Shown here piece by piece: positions 18,450 through 26,831 of a DNA stretch of 64,000 nt (position 1 is its first letter; the number at the start of each line of letters is the position of its first letter). Under the pieces are notes generated by a model. That model was not told where the DNA came from. It saw only the letters and a program-made list of their open reading frames with translations, and ran no database searches. A program made the position numbers and the translations under genes. This DNA comes from Rhizobium sp. N324. GTDB lineage: Bacteria; Pseudomonadota; Alphaproteobacteria; Rhizobiales; Rhizobiaceae. The stretch lies in assembly GCF_001664485.1 (NCBI RefSeq), contig NZ_CP013633.1:1-64000 (forward strand), written 5' to 3'.

Positions 18450-19313
18450 TTATTGGCCGTTTCGAACGGCCGGCCTTAGATCCTTGATCTGCTTTATCCC
18501 CCAGATTTTCTCGCCCCCTTCCGTCTCGCGGCTGAACCGAATTCGTTTCACGCGGTTTGCCAACCCCTCCAATTCCGGGCGCGCGGGCGCGGTCATCCCG
18601 TTCAGGCGCAAGCCCCAACTGACTACGTAGGCGACGATATCGGTCAGCTGAATCAGCGTTGTAAGGTCGCTGTGGACAAAAAACGGCTCCGGAATAATAA
18701 GCCGCGACCGCACTCTGCCGTTCCGGGTCCTGATGAAATAGTTCGAAACCTGGCCCAGAAGCACGTGGCTCTGCGCCTTGTCGAGTTCATCGAATACCAG
18801 GTATCCCATGGGATCACCGGGCAATCCATTCAGGAAATAGTAAAACCGCTCGAACAAGAAGGCGTAGTCCTTGCGCATGGCATCGTCACTCGGCGGCCGG
18901 GGAGCCTCTTGCGGAACCATTGTGGCGAACACCTGTGCCCCATGGCCGCGAGCCAGATCCAACGCGAATTCGCAGTAGGCGATTTTCGCCTGCGCGAGAG
19001 CAGTCAGCCTTTCCCGGGTCACAGCGGTTCCGTCAGTCAAGATTTCCCGAGCGAGGTGACTGCGCTCGTTCACGTCAAACGGTGGCAACTGCGCTGCATG
19101 CTTGTAGGTCTTCTGTTTGAGCAGCTCCTTTGCCTTGGCTTCCTGACCATAAGCCTGATACAGGCGCATGCCGAAAATGTGCTGTTGCGCATCGGACAAC
19201 TGCCGGATCAACGGCCAGATCTTGCGGTCTTCGATTGCGACGCCGGCAAGCACCTCATAGGGCGAGTTTCGCCGGTCTTGGCCAGACTCATCAATGAACA
19301 AGGCCCAGCTCAT
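18450..19313 (-). CDS. DUF3800 domain protein
   Basis: 287-aa DUF3800 protein. It shows the acidic start MSWALFIDESGQD (DES at residues 8-10) and the late LIQLTDIVAYVVSWGLRLNG block, both typical of this RNase H-like family. The acidic residues could bind metal, which hints at a nuclease, but no activity is established for this group. It overlaps the preceding HTH gene by 4 bp (ATGA), so the two are translationally coupled. DUF3800 genes often sit in mobile elements and defence islands. Confidence 0.8.
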   Translation of the reverse strand: MSWALFIDESGQDRRNSPYEVLAGVAIEDRKIWPLIRQLSDAQQHIFGMRLYQAYGQEAKAKELLKQKTYKHAAQLPPFDVNERSHLAREILTDGTAVTRERLTALAQAKIAYCEFALDLARGHGAQVFATMVPQEAPRPPSDDAMRKDYAFLFERFYYFLNGLPGDPMGYLVFDELDKAQSHVLLGQVSNYFIRTRNGRVRSRLIIPEPFFVHSDLTTLIQLTDIVAYVVSWGLRLNGMTAPARPELEGLANRVKRIRFSRETEGGEKIWGIKQIKDLRPAVRNGQ

Positions 19314-19840
19314 GCGTCTCTCGCCGCCGGCTGTGCATTGGATGGCTGTTTGCCCTTTGGTCGCGGTCTGAAGCCCGGCTTCTCAACGGCCTTACGAGCG
19401 GCCTTCGCCGACTCTTCAGCTTCGCGAAATTCCGGTTCAAGCTCCTGAAGGCGTTTGACGAGGCCGCTCAGATCATAAGTGTTGCTGAGCTTTCCGCCAT
19501 TGGCACTACGGCGCTCGATACGCCGGACGAGGCCAGCTTGTTCGAGTTCGGCGATATATCGCTGAACCTGCCGCTCGCTGAGACTGAGCCTGAGTGCCAG
19601 GGTCTCCTTGCTCGGATAGGGTTTGCGCTCTTTGTCCCACCAGAAATCGCAAAGCTGCAGAAGCACGGCGAGCTGCGTCGGATTGAGCCCGATCCGCTGC
19701 TGCGCGCGCAGCAGAAGCGACGGAACGAGGCAAAAGCCAAGCTCAATGACTTGCTGGCCCCACTTGTCGGCGGATGCCTTGCTCGTCTTGATCGTGGGTG
19801 CGGGTGTTGCGTCGGCTTCTTGAGAATTTGTTGTGGTCAT
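19310..19840 (-). CDS. Winged/HTH DNA-binding protein
   Basis: 176-aa protein with a central HTH: GLNPTQLAVLLQLCDFWW, then SKETLALRLSLSERQVQRYIAELEQAGLVRRIERR at about 50-115, resembling replication-initiator or MarR-like winged helix domains. The C-terminal 50 residues are charged and probably disordered. AAAGGAC precedes the start. The upstream region (19905-19948) carries several related palindromes, so it probably regulates its own operon with the DUF3800 gene. Confidence 0.75.
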   Translation of the reverse strand: MTTTNSQEADATPAPTIKTSKASADKWGQQVIELGFCLVPSLLLRAQQRIGLNPTQLAVLLQLCDFWWDKERKPYPSKETLALRLSLSERQVQRYIAELEQAGLVRRIERRSANGGKLSNTYDLSGLVKRLQELEPEFREAEESAKAARKAVEKPGFRPRPKGKQPSNAQPAARDA

Positions 19841-19912
19841 GTTAGTGTCCTTTCAATCGGCTGTGGGACACAAATGCGCTGTATCTTTTGAGGTTTCAAG
19901 GCTCGACATACG

Positions 19913-19948
19913 GACATATACGTCTAGTGGGAACTAGACATAGGCGTC
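19913..19948. promoter_or_regulatory. Cluster of palindromes upstream of HTH gene
   Basis: GACATATACGTC (19913-19924) and GACATAGGCGTC (19937-19948) share the pattern GACAT-N4-GTC. They are joined by a perfect inverted repeat, GTCTAGT-GGGA-ACTAGAC (19922-19939). The cluster starts about 70 bp before the HTH gene and is likely its operator/promoter region. Confidence 0.55.
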
Positions 19949-20126
19949 TCATGGGCACTGGTCAAGGGTGACCGCCGAAGAAAGACGTAATGCTAATCGC
20001 AGATGAAGCGGGATAGCAGATAAACGAGTAACATTTCACCAGTGGACGTTGATGACTGGTGGGTCGCGCCAATTTTCTCAAATCGCCGCCGTTTTGATCC
20101 GAGCCTACTTGCGACCGGCTCTGTTC

Positions 20127-21068
20127 TCACTCTTCCAGGTCTGTGGCACTCAAACGGGCCGGAACAATTACATCTTGTCGGCGGAGAGCGTTGCGAACTT
20201 CGCCGACGGAGTAGGGGGGTGCGCGTCGATGAACTACTTGGTGGCAATTCGCGCACAGGGGTACGAGGTCGCGAATAGGATCAACTTCGTACTCGCCTTG
20301 TCTTGTCGCCAACGGGACTACGTGATGAACGTGGATCAGATCAGCGCCGATCGTGCCGTATTGTTCTTCAAAACTCATGCCGCACGCCTGGCAGCGCAAA
20401 CCGTAGTGGGCGAGACATAACCTGCGGGCCACTTCATTGCGTTCATATGTTGTCAGTTCCAGCGCTCGCGTTGCCCCTTCGAAGAGTGGTGCTGTAACGG
20501 TCGGAGCCTCCTTCGGAACAAGTGGTGGAGGCAGAACCCCAAAAGTGAACTCCCCTGCCACCCCTGTCACGTCAATGTTCCAGACACCAAACTCTCCGAT
20601 CGATAGGCTCGATTGCGGAGGATTCGAATGGACGAGTGACCGCATCTCGCCTGTCGTGGCGTCTCGCCAAATCTCGCGCATATCTGTGTTGCGTTCGTGG
20701 AAGTACCACGCAGGCCACTCTCCCAATTGGCCCAACCACGACTTGCCCCGTCGATAGCTGCGAACAGCGATGCCCATCACGTGCTCAGGTGTCGGGACGG
20801 CGATGCTGATCCTGAATGGGGGAGACGGTTGGTCCCCCGGCGGGATAAGGTAGACATAATTTTTTGTCTTCTTAACCAGAGTCCATCCGCGCCGAGGCAG
20901 TATGACGCTTAGCGTCAGGGAAGCACCGAAACGAAACGTCCCAGACCCGTATTTCTTCGGAGCATTTCCGCTGGGCGTCAATTCTAGGATCTGAATCGGC
21001 CAGCCGGGCGGCGTATGGGTCTCGGTCGCCGGCTCGTCCATTTCAAACTCGTTTTCATCTGTATTCAT
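20127..21068 (-). CDS. HNH endonuclease
   Basis: 313-aa protein whose C-terminal about 90 residues form an HNH nuclease with zinc-binding cysteines: CQACGMSFEEQYG, then DLIHVHHVVPLA, then LVPLCANCHQVVH. The order Cys-x2-Cys, HH, then Cys-x2-Cys-H is typical of McrA-like HNH nucleases. The N-terminal about 200 residues are beta-rich and unrecognised (LTLSVILPRRGWTLVKKTKN) and may be a target-recognition or sensor domain. The ATG at 21068 is preferred; an in-frame TTG lies at 21083. It is monocistronic next to the Mokosh genes and could be a stand-alone restriction-type nuclease. I do not recognise the full architecture as a named system. Confidence 0.8.
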   Translation of the reverse strand: MNTDENEFEMDEPATETHTPPGWPIQILELTPSGNAPKKYGSGTFRFGASLTLSVILPRRGWTLVKKTKNYVYLIPPGDQPSPPFRISIAVPTPEHVMGIAVRSYRRGKSWLGQLGEWPAWYFHERNTDMREIWRDATTGEMRSLVHSNPPQSSLSIGEFGVWNIDVTGVAGEFTFGVLPPPLVPKEAPTVTAPLFEGATRALELTTYERNEVARRLCLAHYGLRCQACGMSFEEQYGTIGADLIHVHHVVPLATRQGEYEVDPIRDLVPLCANCHQVVHRRAPPYSVGEVRNALRRQDVIVPARLSATDLEE

Positions 21069-21250
21069 AGATTGAGCCGTCAAACGCCGGACGGCGCAGC
21101 TGTTGCGAGCCGGGCTGTGGATGCGGGTGCGGTATCTGATGCTAGGCTTGGCATGGTCACCTCCTGACCAGGAAATGTATTAGTTTTTTGGTCAGTATCC
21201 CTCTACTCAGAACTACTCGGCGGTTCGCATGGGGAGAACTTGTCAGGACG

Positions 21251-23074
21251 TCATTGGTCAGCCTGTGACATAGTCGGCTCGTCATTTTCGGGGGACATCG
21301 AGCGGTCAGATGTGACCATTTCCGGGTAGATGGCTTGAAGCCTTGTGATCGCGCTCATGGCTATGCCGGGAGCGCAGATGTGAACGCCGATGTCGCCCCA
21401 CGGAAAATCTGGATCGGCAGAGGCAGAAGCCCAATTCAAGCTGGTGACAACGAGATTATCGTCATCCCAGGCGACGAACTTTCCGTGGAGCGGTATTTTC
21501 TTCGTTCTCACCAGGGCCAGCCCGTTAGAGCCGGCCTCTTCAGCCAAAGCTCGGGTATGCCGATTTTTCAGCGGCCCGGTGGGCTTTGTATAGATAACGA
21601 CTGCTTCCACGCCAGTGCGACCGGCGGCCGTCTCACCCTGCATGATCGCACCAGGTCGGGCGGTCGAGCCGAGTAAATTGCTCCCGACGATGAAACGCTG
21701 CTGAGCCGAGCCACTTCCTTCTCGGATCAATCGATCATGGGCGTCGCCGATGACCAGCGACGCGTTTGCTATTCCAGTTCCCCGTGGTGTCCGGCGCAGC
21801 TCGCGCGCGGTCAGGCCCATCTCGTTCGCGATTGGATCGGCGAGACCTCGACGACCGACCATGTTCTGGAGTGCGGCGGCAACATCCGCAACAACGTGTT
21901 GATCCCGCAAGACAACAGTCAGTTCGGTTGCCTGGAAGGGAGACGATAGCCAATTGCACGAACCGACGGCCGCGATCCAACCGTCGTGAGGTGTATCTAT
22001 GAGGATCAGCTTGGCGTGAGAGCCAGTCGAACGCATATGGATACGAAACCGATCCCGCAGATCAGGATCATCTCGAACTGCATTTGCGATCTGCAAGGCC
22101 TGGGTTGCGTTACGCTGCTCGGTTTCTTCGTCTTTCTGAGCGCCCCACAAAAGATCGAAGGTGATGCCTCGTGCACATGCGGCCTTTATTGCCGGAGACA
22201 ATGCCACGAAACGCTTTGCGTCAAGGAACGTCGAATGAATAATGGCCCGCCGATGCGCCTGAGCAAGCAACTGTTCAAAACACACGCCCTGAGCACTTCC
22301 TCCAATAATCAGGTCATCGGGCCGGAAATCGCAAGGATGGACGAGAGGGATTGCCTGAAGCGCATCCTGCGGTCCGACGTAGCTAACTGAAACCTTTGTT
22401 GTGCCGGCTCGCGCTCGAGCCGCATCGGCGACGATCTTGTTAAGTCTGGGGCCGGCCGACTCCGGCAGCCCTTGCGCGACCCCATCGATGACCTTGAGAA
22501 CCATATACTCGTCATCACGAGTAACCGCGGTGCGGCCATCCACCAGAGCCACTTGTTCATCCCAGCCGCGGGCGGCAATATCGGACAGCCGATCCAAATT
22601 TGCCGAATGCGACATTGAAGGTCCGCCTCCCTCGACCGAAATCACCCGCACTTCCGCTCCCCCCTGACGCGCTATTTCGAGCTTGGAAGGAGAGTGCAGC
22701 CAGATCTGACCAGTGGGAAAAAAATCTCCGGTGGCCCATTCCACCACGAAACTCACCCGTCGCGGAATGCGCTGCGGGAAAGTCGGCAACGGCTCGCCAC
22801 TGCTGACTGCCTTGAAGCCGAAGGGGCTTGCCCGAAAGGCAACTGCCCCATTATTGACCGTTACCTCGACGAGGCGGAAACGCATCAATCGCGCTATTGA
22901 GGCGATGATCAATTGAGACGGTATATTGGCCTCCGCCACAAGTTCAGGGACCGCTTTTGCATCTCTCGCGATCGACCAAAGCACCATTTCTTCAATGACG
23001 CTCCAGCCCCGGACCCGGTCGATGCCGACCTTGCATGAGACACGGAAGACGGGAATGGCGATGAGAACACTCAT
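21251..23074 (-). CDS. mkoB: MkoB: PLD-family nuclease of a type I Mokosh system
   Basis: 607-aa protein with two phospholipase-D motifs: HAK at 353-355 with GSCNW at 371-375, and HGK at 530-532 with SLNW at 545-548. The N-terminal about 120 residues hold a wHTH-like part (IPSQLIIASIARLMRFRLVEV). It overlaps the upstream helicase gene by 4 bp (ATGA). Type I Mokosh is defined by a COG1112-type helicase with a kinase-like domain and a separate PLD nuclease, which matches this pair. The mechanism is thought to involve recognition of phage nucleic acid and its cleavage; all four HKD residues looked for are present. Confidence 0.85.
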   Translation of the reverse strand: MSVLIAIPVFRVSCKVGIDRVRGWSVIEEMVLWSIARDAKAVPELVAEANIPSQLIIASIARLMRFRLVEVTVNNGAVAFRASPFGFKAVSSGEPLPTFPQRIPRRVSFVVEWATGDFFPTGQIWLHSPSKLEIARQGGAEVRVISVEGGGPSMSHSANLDRLSDIAARGWDEQVALVDGRTAVTRDDEYMVLKVIDGVAQGLPESAGPRLNKIVADAARARAGTTKVSVSYVGPQDALQAIPLVHPCDFRPDDLIIGGSAQGVCFEQLLAQAHRRAIIHSTFLDAKRFVALSPAIKAACARGITFDLLWGAQKDEETEQRNATQALQIANAVRDDPDLRDRFRIHMRSTGSHAKLILIDTPHDGWIAAVGSCNWLSSPFQATELTVVLRDQHVVADVAAALQNMVGRRGLADPIANEMGLTARELRRTPRGTGIANASLVIGDAHDRLIREGSGSAQQRFIVGSNLLGSTARPGAIMQGETAAGRTGVEAVVIYTKPTGPLKNRHTRALAEEAGSNGLALVRTKKIPLHGKFVAWDDDNLVVTSLNWASASADPDFPWGDIGVHICAPGIAMSAITRLQAIYPEMVTSDRSMSPENDEPTMSQADQ

Positions 23075-26000
23075 TTCGTCGTCCCGAGAAATTTAGCGAG
23101 GGGGATCACGGTGGCGAGCGGTACATCACACCGAAGACGCGTCTCAAGGTCGGTGATCGTATCGGTGATGGTTGTCAGGAAGGATAGATTATGCGTCTCC
23201 GTTTCTGGATTCACACCCCGAACCGCTTCCCGGAGAAAAGACAGGCTGCCGACGATAATCAACTGGGATTTCGCTCGGCTCAAAGCGACGTTCATGCGGC
23301 GATGATCGCGCAGGAACCCGAGGGCACGCCCTCCAGACATTGGATTATTGCGTACGAGCGAGAGAACGACGACATCAGCTTCACCCCCTTGGAAGGAATC
23401 GATTGTTCCCACGAACGCCCCGTTGCTCCGGACGGATCGAAAATCATCCAGGTGTTGAAGAGAATGCCTCCGCTCCCGAGTGACGGCTTCATGCAGCTTG
23501 TCGACCTGCGCGTTATAGGGTGAAAGTATGGCCAGCGTCGGAGGTTTCGAAGGGTCGCGAGCCCGCAGATGCTGCAGCACCGCTACGACGGTCTTGACCT
23601 CGCTCGGATTGTGCCATCGAGGCGACCCTTTTTCCATCGGCTCTGCCTGGCCAGTCGCGCTCACATGAGGGGCGTCGATGACCACGACCGGAGATGCAGG
23701 CAATCCATTGAGGTGGGTCACAGGCGCGGGCTTCAATTCTGCGGCTTCGGCACGCCGTGCCTCCGTCGTCAACCGACCCTGGTAGAACGCCTTGGAGACG
23801 ATCTCGGCAATGGCCGGGTCCATTCGGCGTTGCTCGGACAACGTCGCGGCGATGGCGCGATGCCCCGGGTTGGCGAGCGCGCGATTTTCGTCCTCCGTGA
23901 CTGCAGTTCGAAACGGCTCGAGCAGTCGCACTGCCAAGCTCGCAGTATCTCGTAGTCGTTCATCGGATTTGGCGATCTCTTGCAACTCGTCGAGTTCGCC
24001 ATCCCGCAAGAGAGGTGCAACGAGCGTCTCCACCAACCCCAAAGCGCGCTCCGTGAGGCTGTGATCGCTCAAAACCTTCAGGAGACGTTCCGCATCGAAC
24101 GGCGGCAGCTGATTGTGGTCTCCGATCAAAAGGCGGCGTCCTGAAAGCATGAGCGGACCAACCAATTCTGGGCCTGTTGCTTTCGCAGCTTCTTCCACCA
24201 AGACCCAGTCAAACTGGGCGCGCGCTTCCACCAGACGCTCGATGTCGGGAGAGTTGGCAGTGGAGATCACGATGTTCGCTGCGTCGAGAACTAGGTTGGC
24301 GACCGCGCCCAAATCCGATCGCTGTTCTTTGGACAGAGCATTTTTCTCGGCTTCGCGCCGTTTCGCGGCTTTGTGCAAGATGGAAAGCCGCTCCCGCAAT
24401 GGCGCCGGCGCGCTCTTCGCCATATTGCTGCTGTCGAGGCCGGCGATATAGCCAAGTCCGACCTTCTGCACCTCGTCATCGTTCGTCGGGCGTTTCTCCC
24501 CAGTTGCCGAACGCACGACAAGGAGAGCGTTGAGTGCGTTCGCAGCCAATGTTTCCTTTATCTTTTCCTGCAGATTGTCGAGAGCGTCGTGACCCTGAGC
24601 GCTCACCAAGAGGCGTGACGACCTGTCCGATACAAATCGACGTCGGACGACTTCCGTCGCCAGTTTCGTCTTCCCGACGCCAGGCGGTCCAACCACGAAA
24701 TAGCCAGGCAGAGTGGACCAGAGACCCTTGAAGGCATTTTGTTTGGGAACGTCGAGATCCAGAAATTCTGGATCCTGCATCTCCGCATCGCTCAACGCCT
24801 CTCGACTCGAGCGTCGAACCCGCCAGGGGTCGGCCAACATCTCGGCGAGATCCGCGCGCGTGTTCAAAGCCTTGATGTTGCGCAGCCGGCGAGCGATGAC
24901 TTTTTCGGTGCCTGCATCACGCTCGATGCGAAGGAAATATGGGCCATCTGGAGGAAGGTCCTCATCCACTTCAAACCGATAAGCGCGGCGGCCTCGATGC
25001 TCCACAAGATCAACGAAATTTGCAGCAACGTCGTCCAGCCGATTTGCTCCGAGACTGGGGGCCTGGCTGAATCGCCACTTGGCATCGGCATCCTGGTGCT
25101 CCTCTTCGAAAAGGCGCCGAAGAGCGCTTCCACTGTCGTGAAGCCCGACTTTCTTCCCGATAGCGTCTCTGTCGTTGTTGGGTTCTGCTCGACAGATCAC
25201 AAACCGGCGTCCCTGAGCGCGCGTCCTGTCGAGTATCTGGACCGGAAAGACGTCTAAAGCCTTCACGACGGCTTCTATTGCCTGCAGCAGGATGAGCGCC
25301 TGACGAACGGCGCCCACCTCGTCGATAGGCGCGTCCTTGGCCGCAACCGCAAACGCGCTCCAGTCCAAAATGTCGGGACCGATCCGCGCTGCAGTTTCCT
25401 TTGCGTCCCGACTGTTCAGGGCAACAGTCACACGCTGAGTAATGCGGTGCTCATCGACCTCGTTAAGGCTCAGTCGTCCGTTCCTGATTTCAAGACCGCG
25501 GCAGATCGCAATGTCCCAACGCATTGCGCCATCGTCACGAAAGCCGTGAAGGCGGTACACCATATTGTCAGTGACAAGGCGAATCGAAGATGTCTGCGGA
25601 TCGAAGGATTTTGGCACCAATAGCGTCGCCCCGCCATCAATGTCGGCTTGTGCCCATTGAAGCTGACGGCGCCATTCGTCAACGGCGATCTCGCCGTCGG
25701 TAGCGTCATAGACAGCAGCTCCAAGCTTTGCGGAGGCATCAAAGATCAGCACGAAAGTGCCAGCACGTGCCGTCGTCGCTCGACCCAAACTGACGATCAG
25801 ATCATCGATGGCGCGACTTATGGATTCTGCGTCCAGCTGCTCCATTCGTGCGGGACGAATGAGGCGCTTCAAGAGGACACGTTCCGAGATTTGAAGTGCG
25901 ATTGGGGAGTCGATGTCCGACCGGAGGCCGACATCTCCACTTTCTGTCATCTCCAGCCCAAAACAATGCGCGATCAGCAGACCCAAAGCACGCCAGTCAG

Positions 26001-26664
26001 AGGCGAAAGAGTAACTCTCTGCTCTCTGGGTCTGGGCTACATTCGGGGCCGCGATCTTTGCATGAGATCGATCATCACTGTCGGCATTGAGCCATAGGCT
26101 CCACTCGAATCCGCCAAGCTGGAAATCCGGCTCATCGGCCAGATCAGTCATGATCACTTCCGGGGTCAGCCGACCATGAACAAGCCCCTGAGAATGGACG
26201 ATGCCAAGGGCGGTTACGAGACGCTGGATGTTGCGCCAAAGCAAGGTCCTTGGCCTGGGCGCCCCCAGGTTACGCACCCAATGGCTTTTCGGCGCACGCT
26301 TTAGGCGTTCATCCAAGGGGCGCCCGACCCGTTCAAGAACGACACCAAAATTTTCGTCGTCTTCGACAAACTCCAGAATATCGACGATGACTTCGCGTGC
26401 ACTGGTATATGCCATCACGCGTTGAACCTGGCGCATCTCGTGACGCCAGAGGCCGCGCAGGTCGTCATCGACGTCCGTGCCGGTCTTGTGCCACAGCTTC
26501 AACACTCGTTCTTGACCGGTAACTTTGTCCTCGACCTCGAACATGGCAGAGCGCAGCGTCGCGCGGTTCCCCGGTGCGACGGCATCGCCCACGAAAGTGA
26601 ACCTATCCTCCAAGGTGGGTCTATTCGATTTCGGCTTTTTGCCACCAGCCATGTTGTGACGCAC
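23071..26664 (-). CDS. mkoA: MkoA: kinase-like/SF1 helicase of a type I Mokosh system
   Basis: 1197-aa protein. Residues about 20-300 resemble a Ser/Thr kinase fold (VLKLWHK with Lys at 56; HSQGLVHGRLTPEVIMTD at 157-174). The catalytic loop reads HGRL-TPEV instead of HRD-KPEN and no DFG is seen, so it looks like a pseudokinase. Residues about 645-1170 are an SF1B (COG1112/Upf1-like) helicase: Walker A GPPGVGKTK at 659-667, VEEAAKAT near 823, GDHNQLPPF near 848, SEQRRMDP, then GTIDSFQGGEADVVVLSL and HRRMNVALSRAK. Start: GTG at 26664 or ATG at 26652; neither has an ideal ribosome binding site. Together with mkoB it forms a complete type I Mokosh phage-defence system. Confidence 0.87.
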   Translation of the reverse strand: MRHNMAGGKKPKSNRPTLEDRFTFVGDAVAPGNRATLRSAMFEVEDKVTGQERVLKLWHKTGTDVDDDLRGLWRHEMRQVQRVMAYTSAREVIVDILEFVEDDENFGVVLERVGRPLDERLKRAPKSHWVRNLGAPRPRTLLWRNIQRLVTALGIVHSQGLVHGRLTPEVIMTDLADEPDFQLGGFEWSLWLNADSDDRSHAKIAAPNVAQTQRAESYSFASDWRALGLLIAHCFGLEMTESGDVGLRSDIDSPIALQISERVLLKRLIRPARMEQLDAESISRAIDDLIVSLGRATTARAGTFVLIFDASAKLGAAVYDATDGEIAVDEWRRQLQWAQADIDGGATLLVPKSFDPQTSSIRLVTDNMVYRLHGFRDDGAMRWDIAICRGLEIRNGRLSLNEVDEHRITQRVTVALNSRDAKETAARIGPDILDWSAFAVAAKDAPIDEVGAVRQALILLQAIEAVVKALDVFPVQILDRTRAQGRRFVICRAEPNNDRDAIGKKVGLHDSGSALRRLFEEEHQDADAKWRFSQAPSLGANRLDDVAANFVDLVEHRGRRAYRFEVDEDLPPDGPYFLRIERDAGTEKVIARRLRNIKALNTRADLAEMLADPWRVRRSSREALSDAEMQDPEFLDLDVPKQNAFKGLWSTLPGYFVVGPPGVGKTKLATEVVRRRFVSDRSSRLLVSAQGHDALDNLQEKIKETLAANALNALLVVRSATGEKRPTNDDEVQKVGLGYIAGLDSSNMAKSAPAPLRERLSILHKAAKRREAEKNALSKEQRSDLGAVANLVLDAANIVISTANSPDIERLVEARAQFDWVLVEEAAKATGPELVGPLMLSGRRLLIGDHNQLPPFDAERLLKVLSDHSLTERALGLVETLVAPLLRDGELDELQEIAKSDERLRDTASLAVRLLEPFRTAVTEDENRALANPGHRAIAATLSEQRRMDPAIAEIVSKAFYQGRLTTEARRAEAAELKPAPVTHLNGLPASPVVVIDAPHVSATGQAEPMEKGSPRWHNPSEVKTVVAVLQHLRARDPSKPPTLAILSPYNAQVDKLHEAVTRERRHSLQHLDDFRSVRSNGAFVGTIDSFQGGEADVVVLSLVRNNPMSGGRALGFLRDHRRMNVALSRAKSQLIIVGSLSFLREAVRGVNPETETHNLSFLTTITDTITDLETRLRCDVPLATVIPLAKFLGTTK

Positions 26665-26831
26665 GCTCCCGAATCAAGAATTCGAAATAGATAATACGAC
26701 GGCAGGTAGTACCTCTCTCATATCTTTCTTTGTTTCGGGTGCTATCGAGACTGCAATTTCACCGCTTTACACAGACTGGAACGCTCCGGTGTGTTCGATA
26801 CTACTAATTTTAGCCGGCGGAGACGGAGGGG

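Noticed and set aside
18455..18471. Hairpin GGCCGTT-TCG-AACGGCC as a terminator of the DUF3800 operon
   Set aside because: On the transcribed strand it is followed by A-rich, not T-rich, sequence, and it lies inside the coding region.
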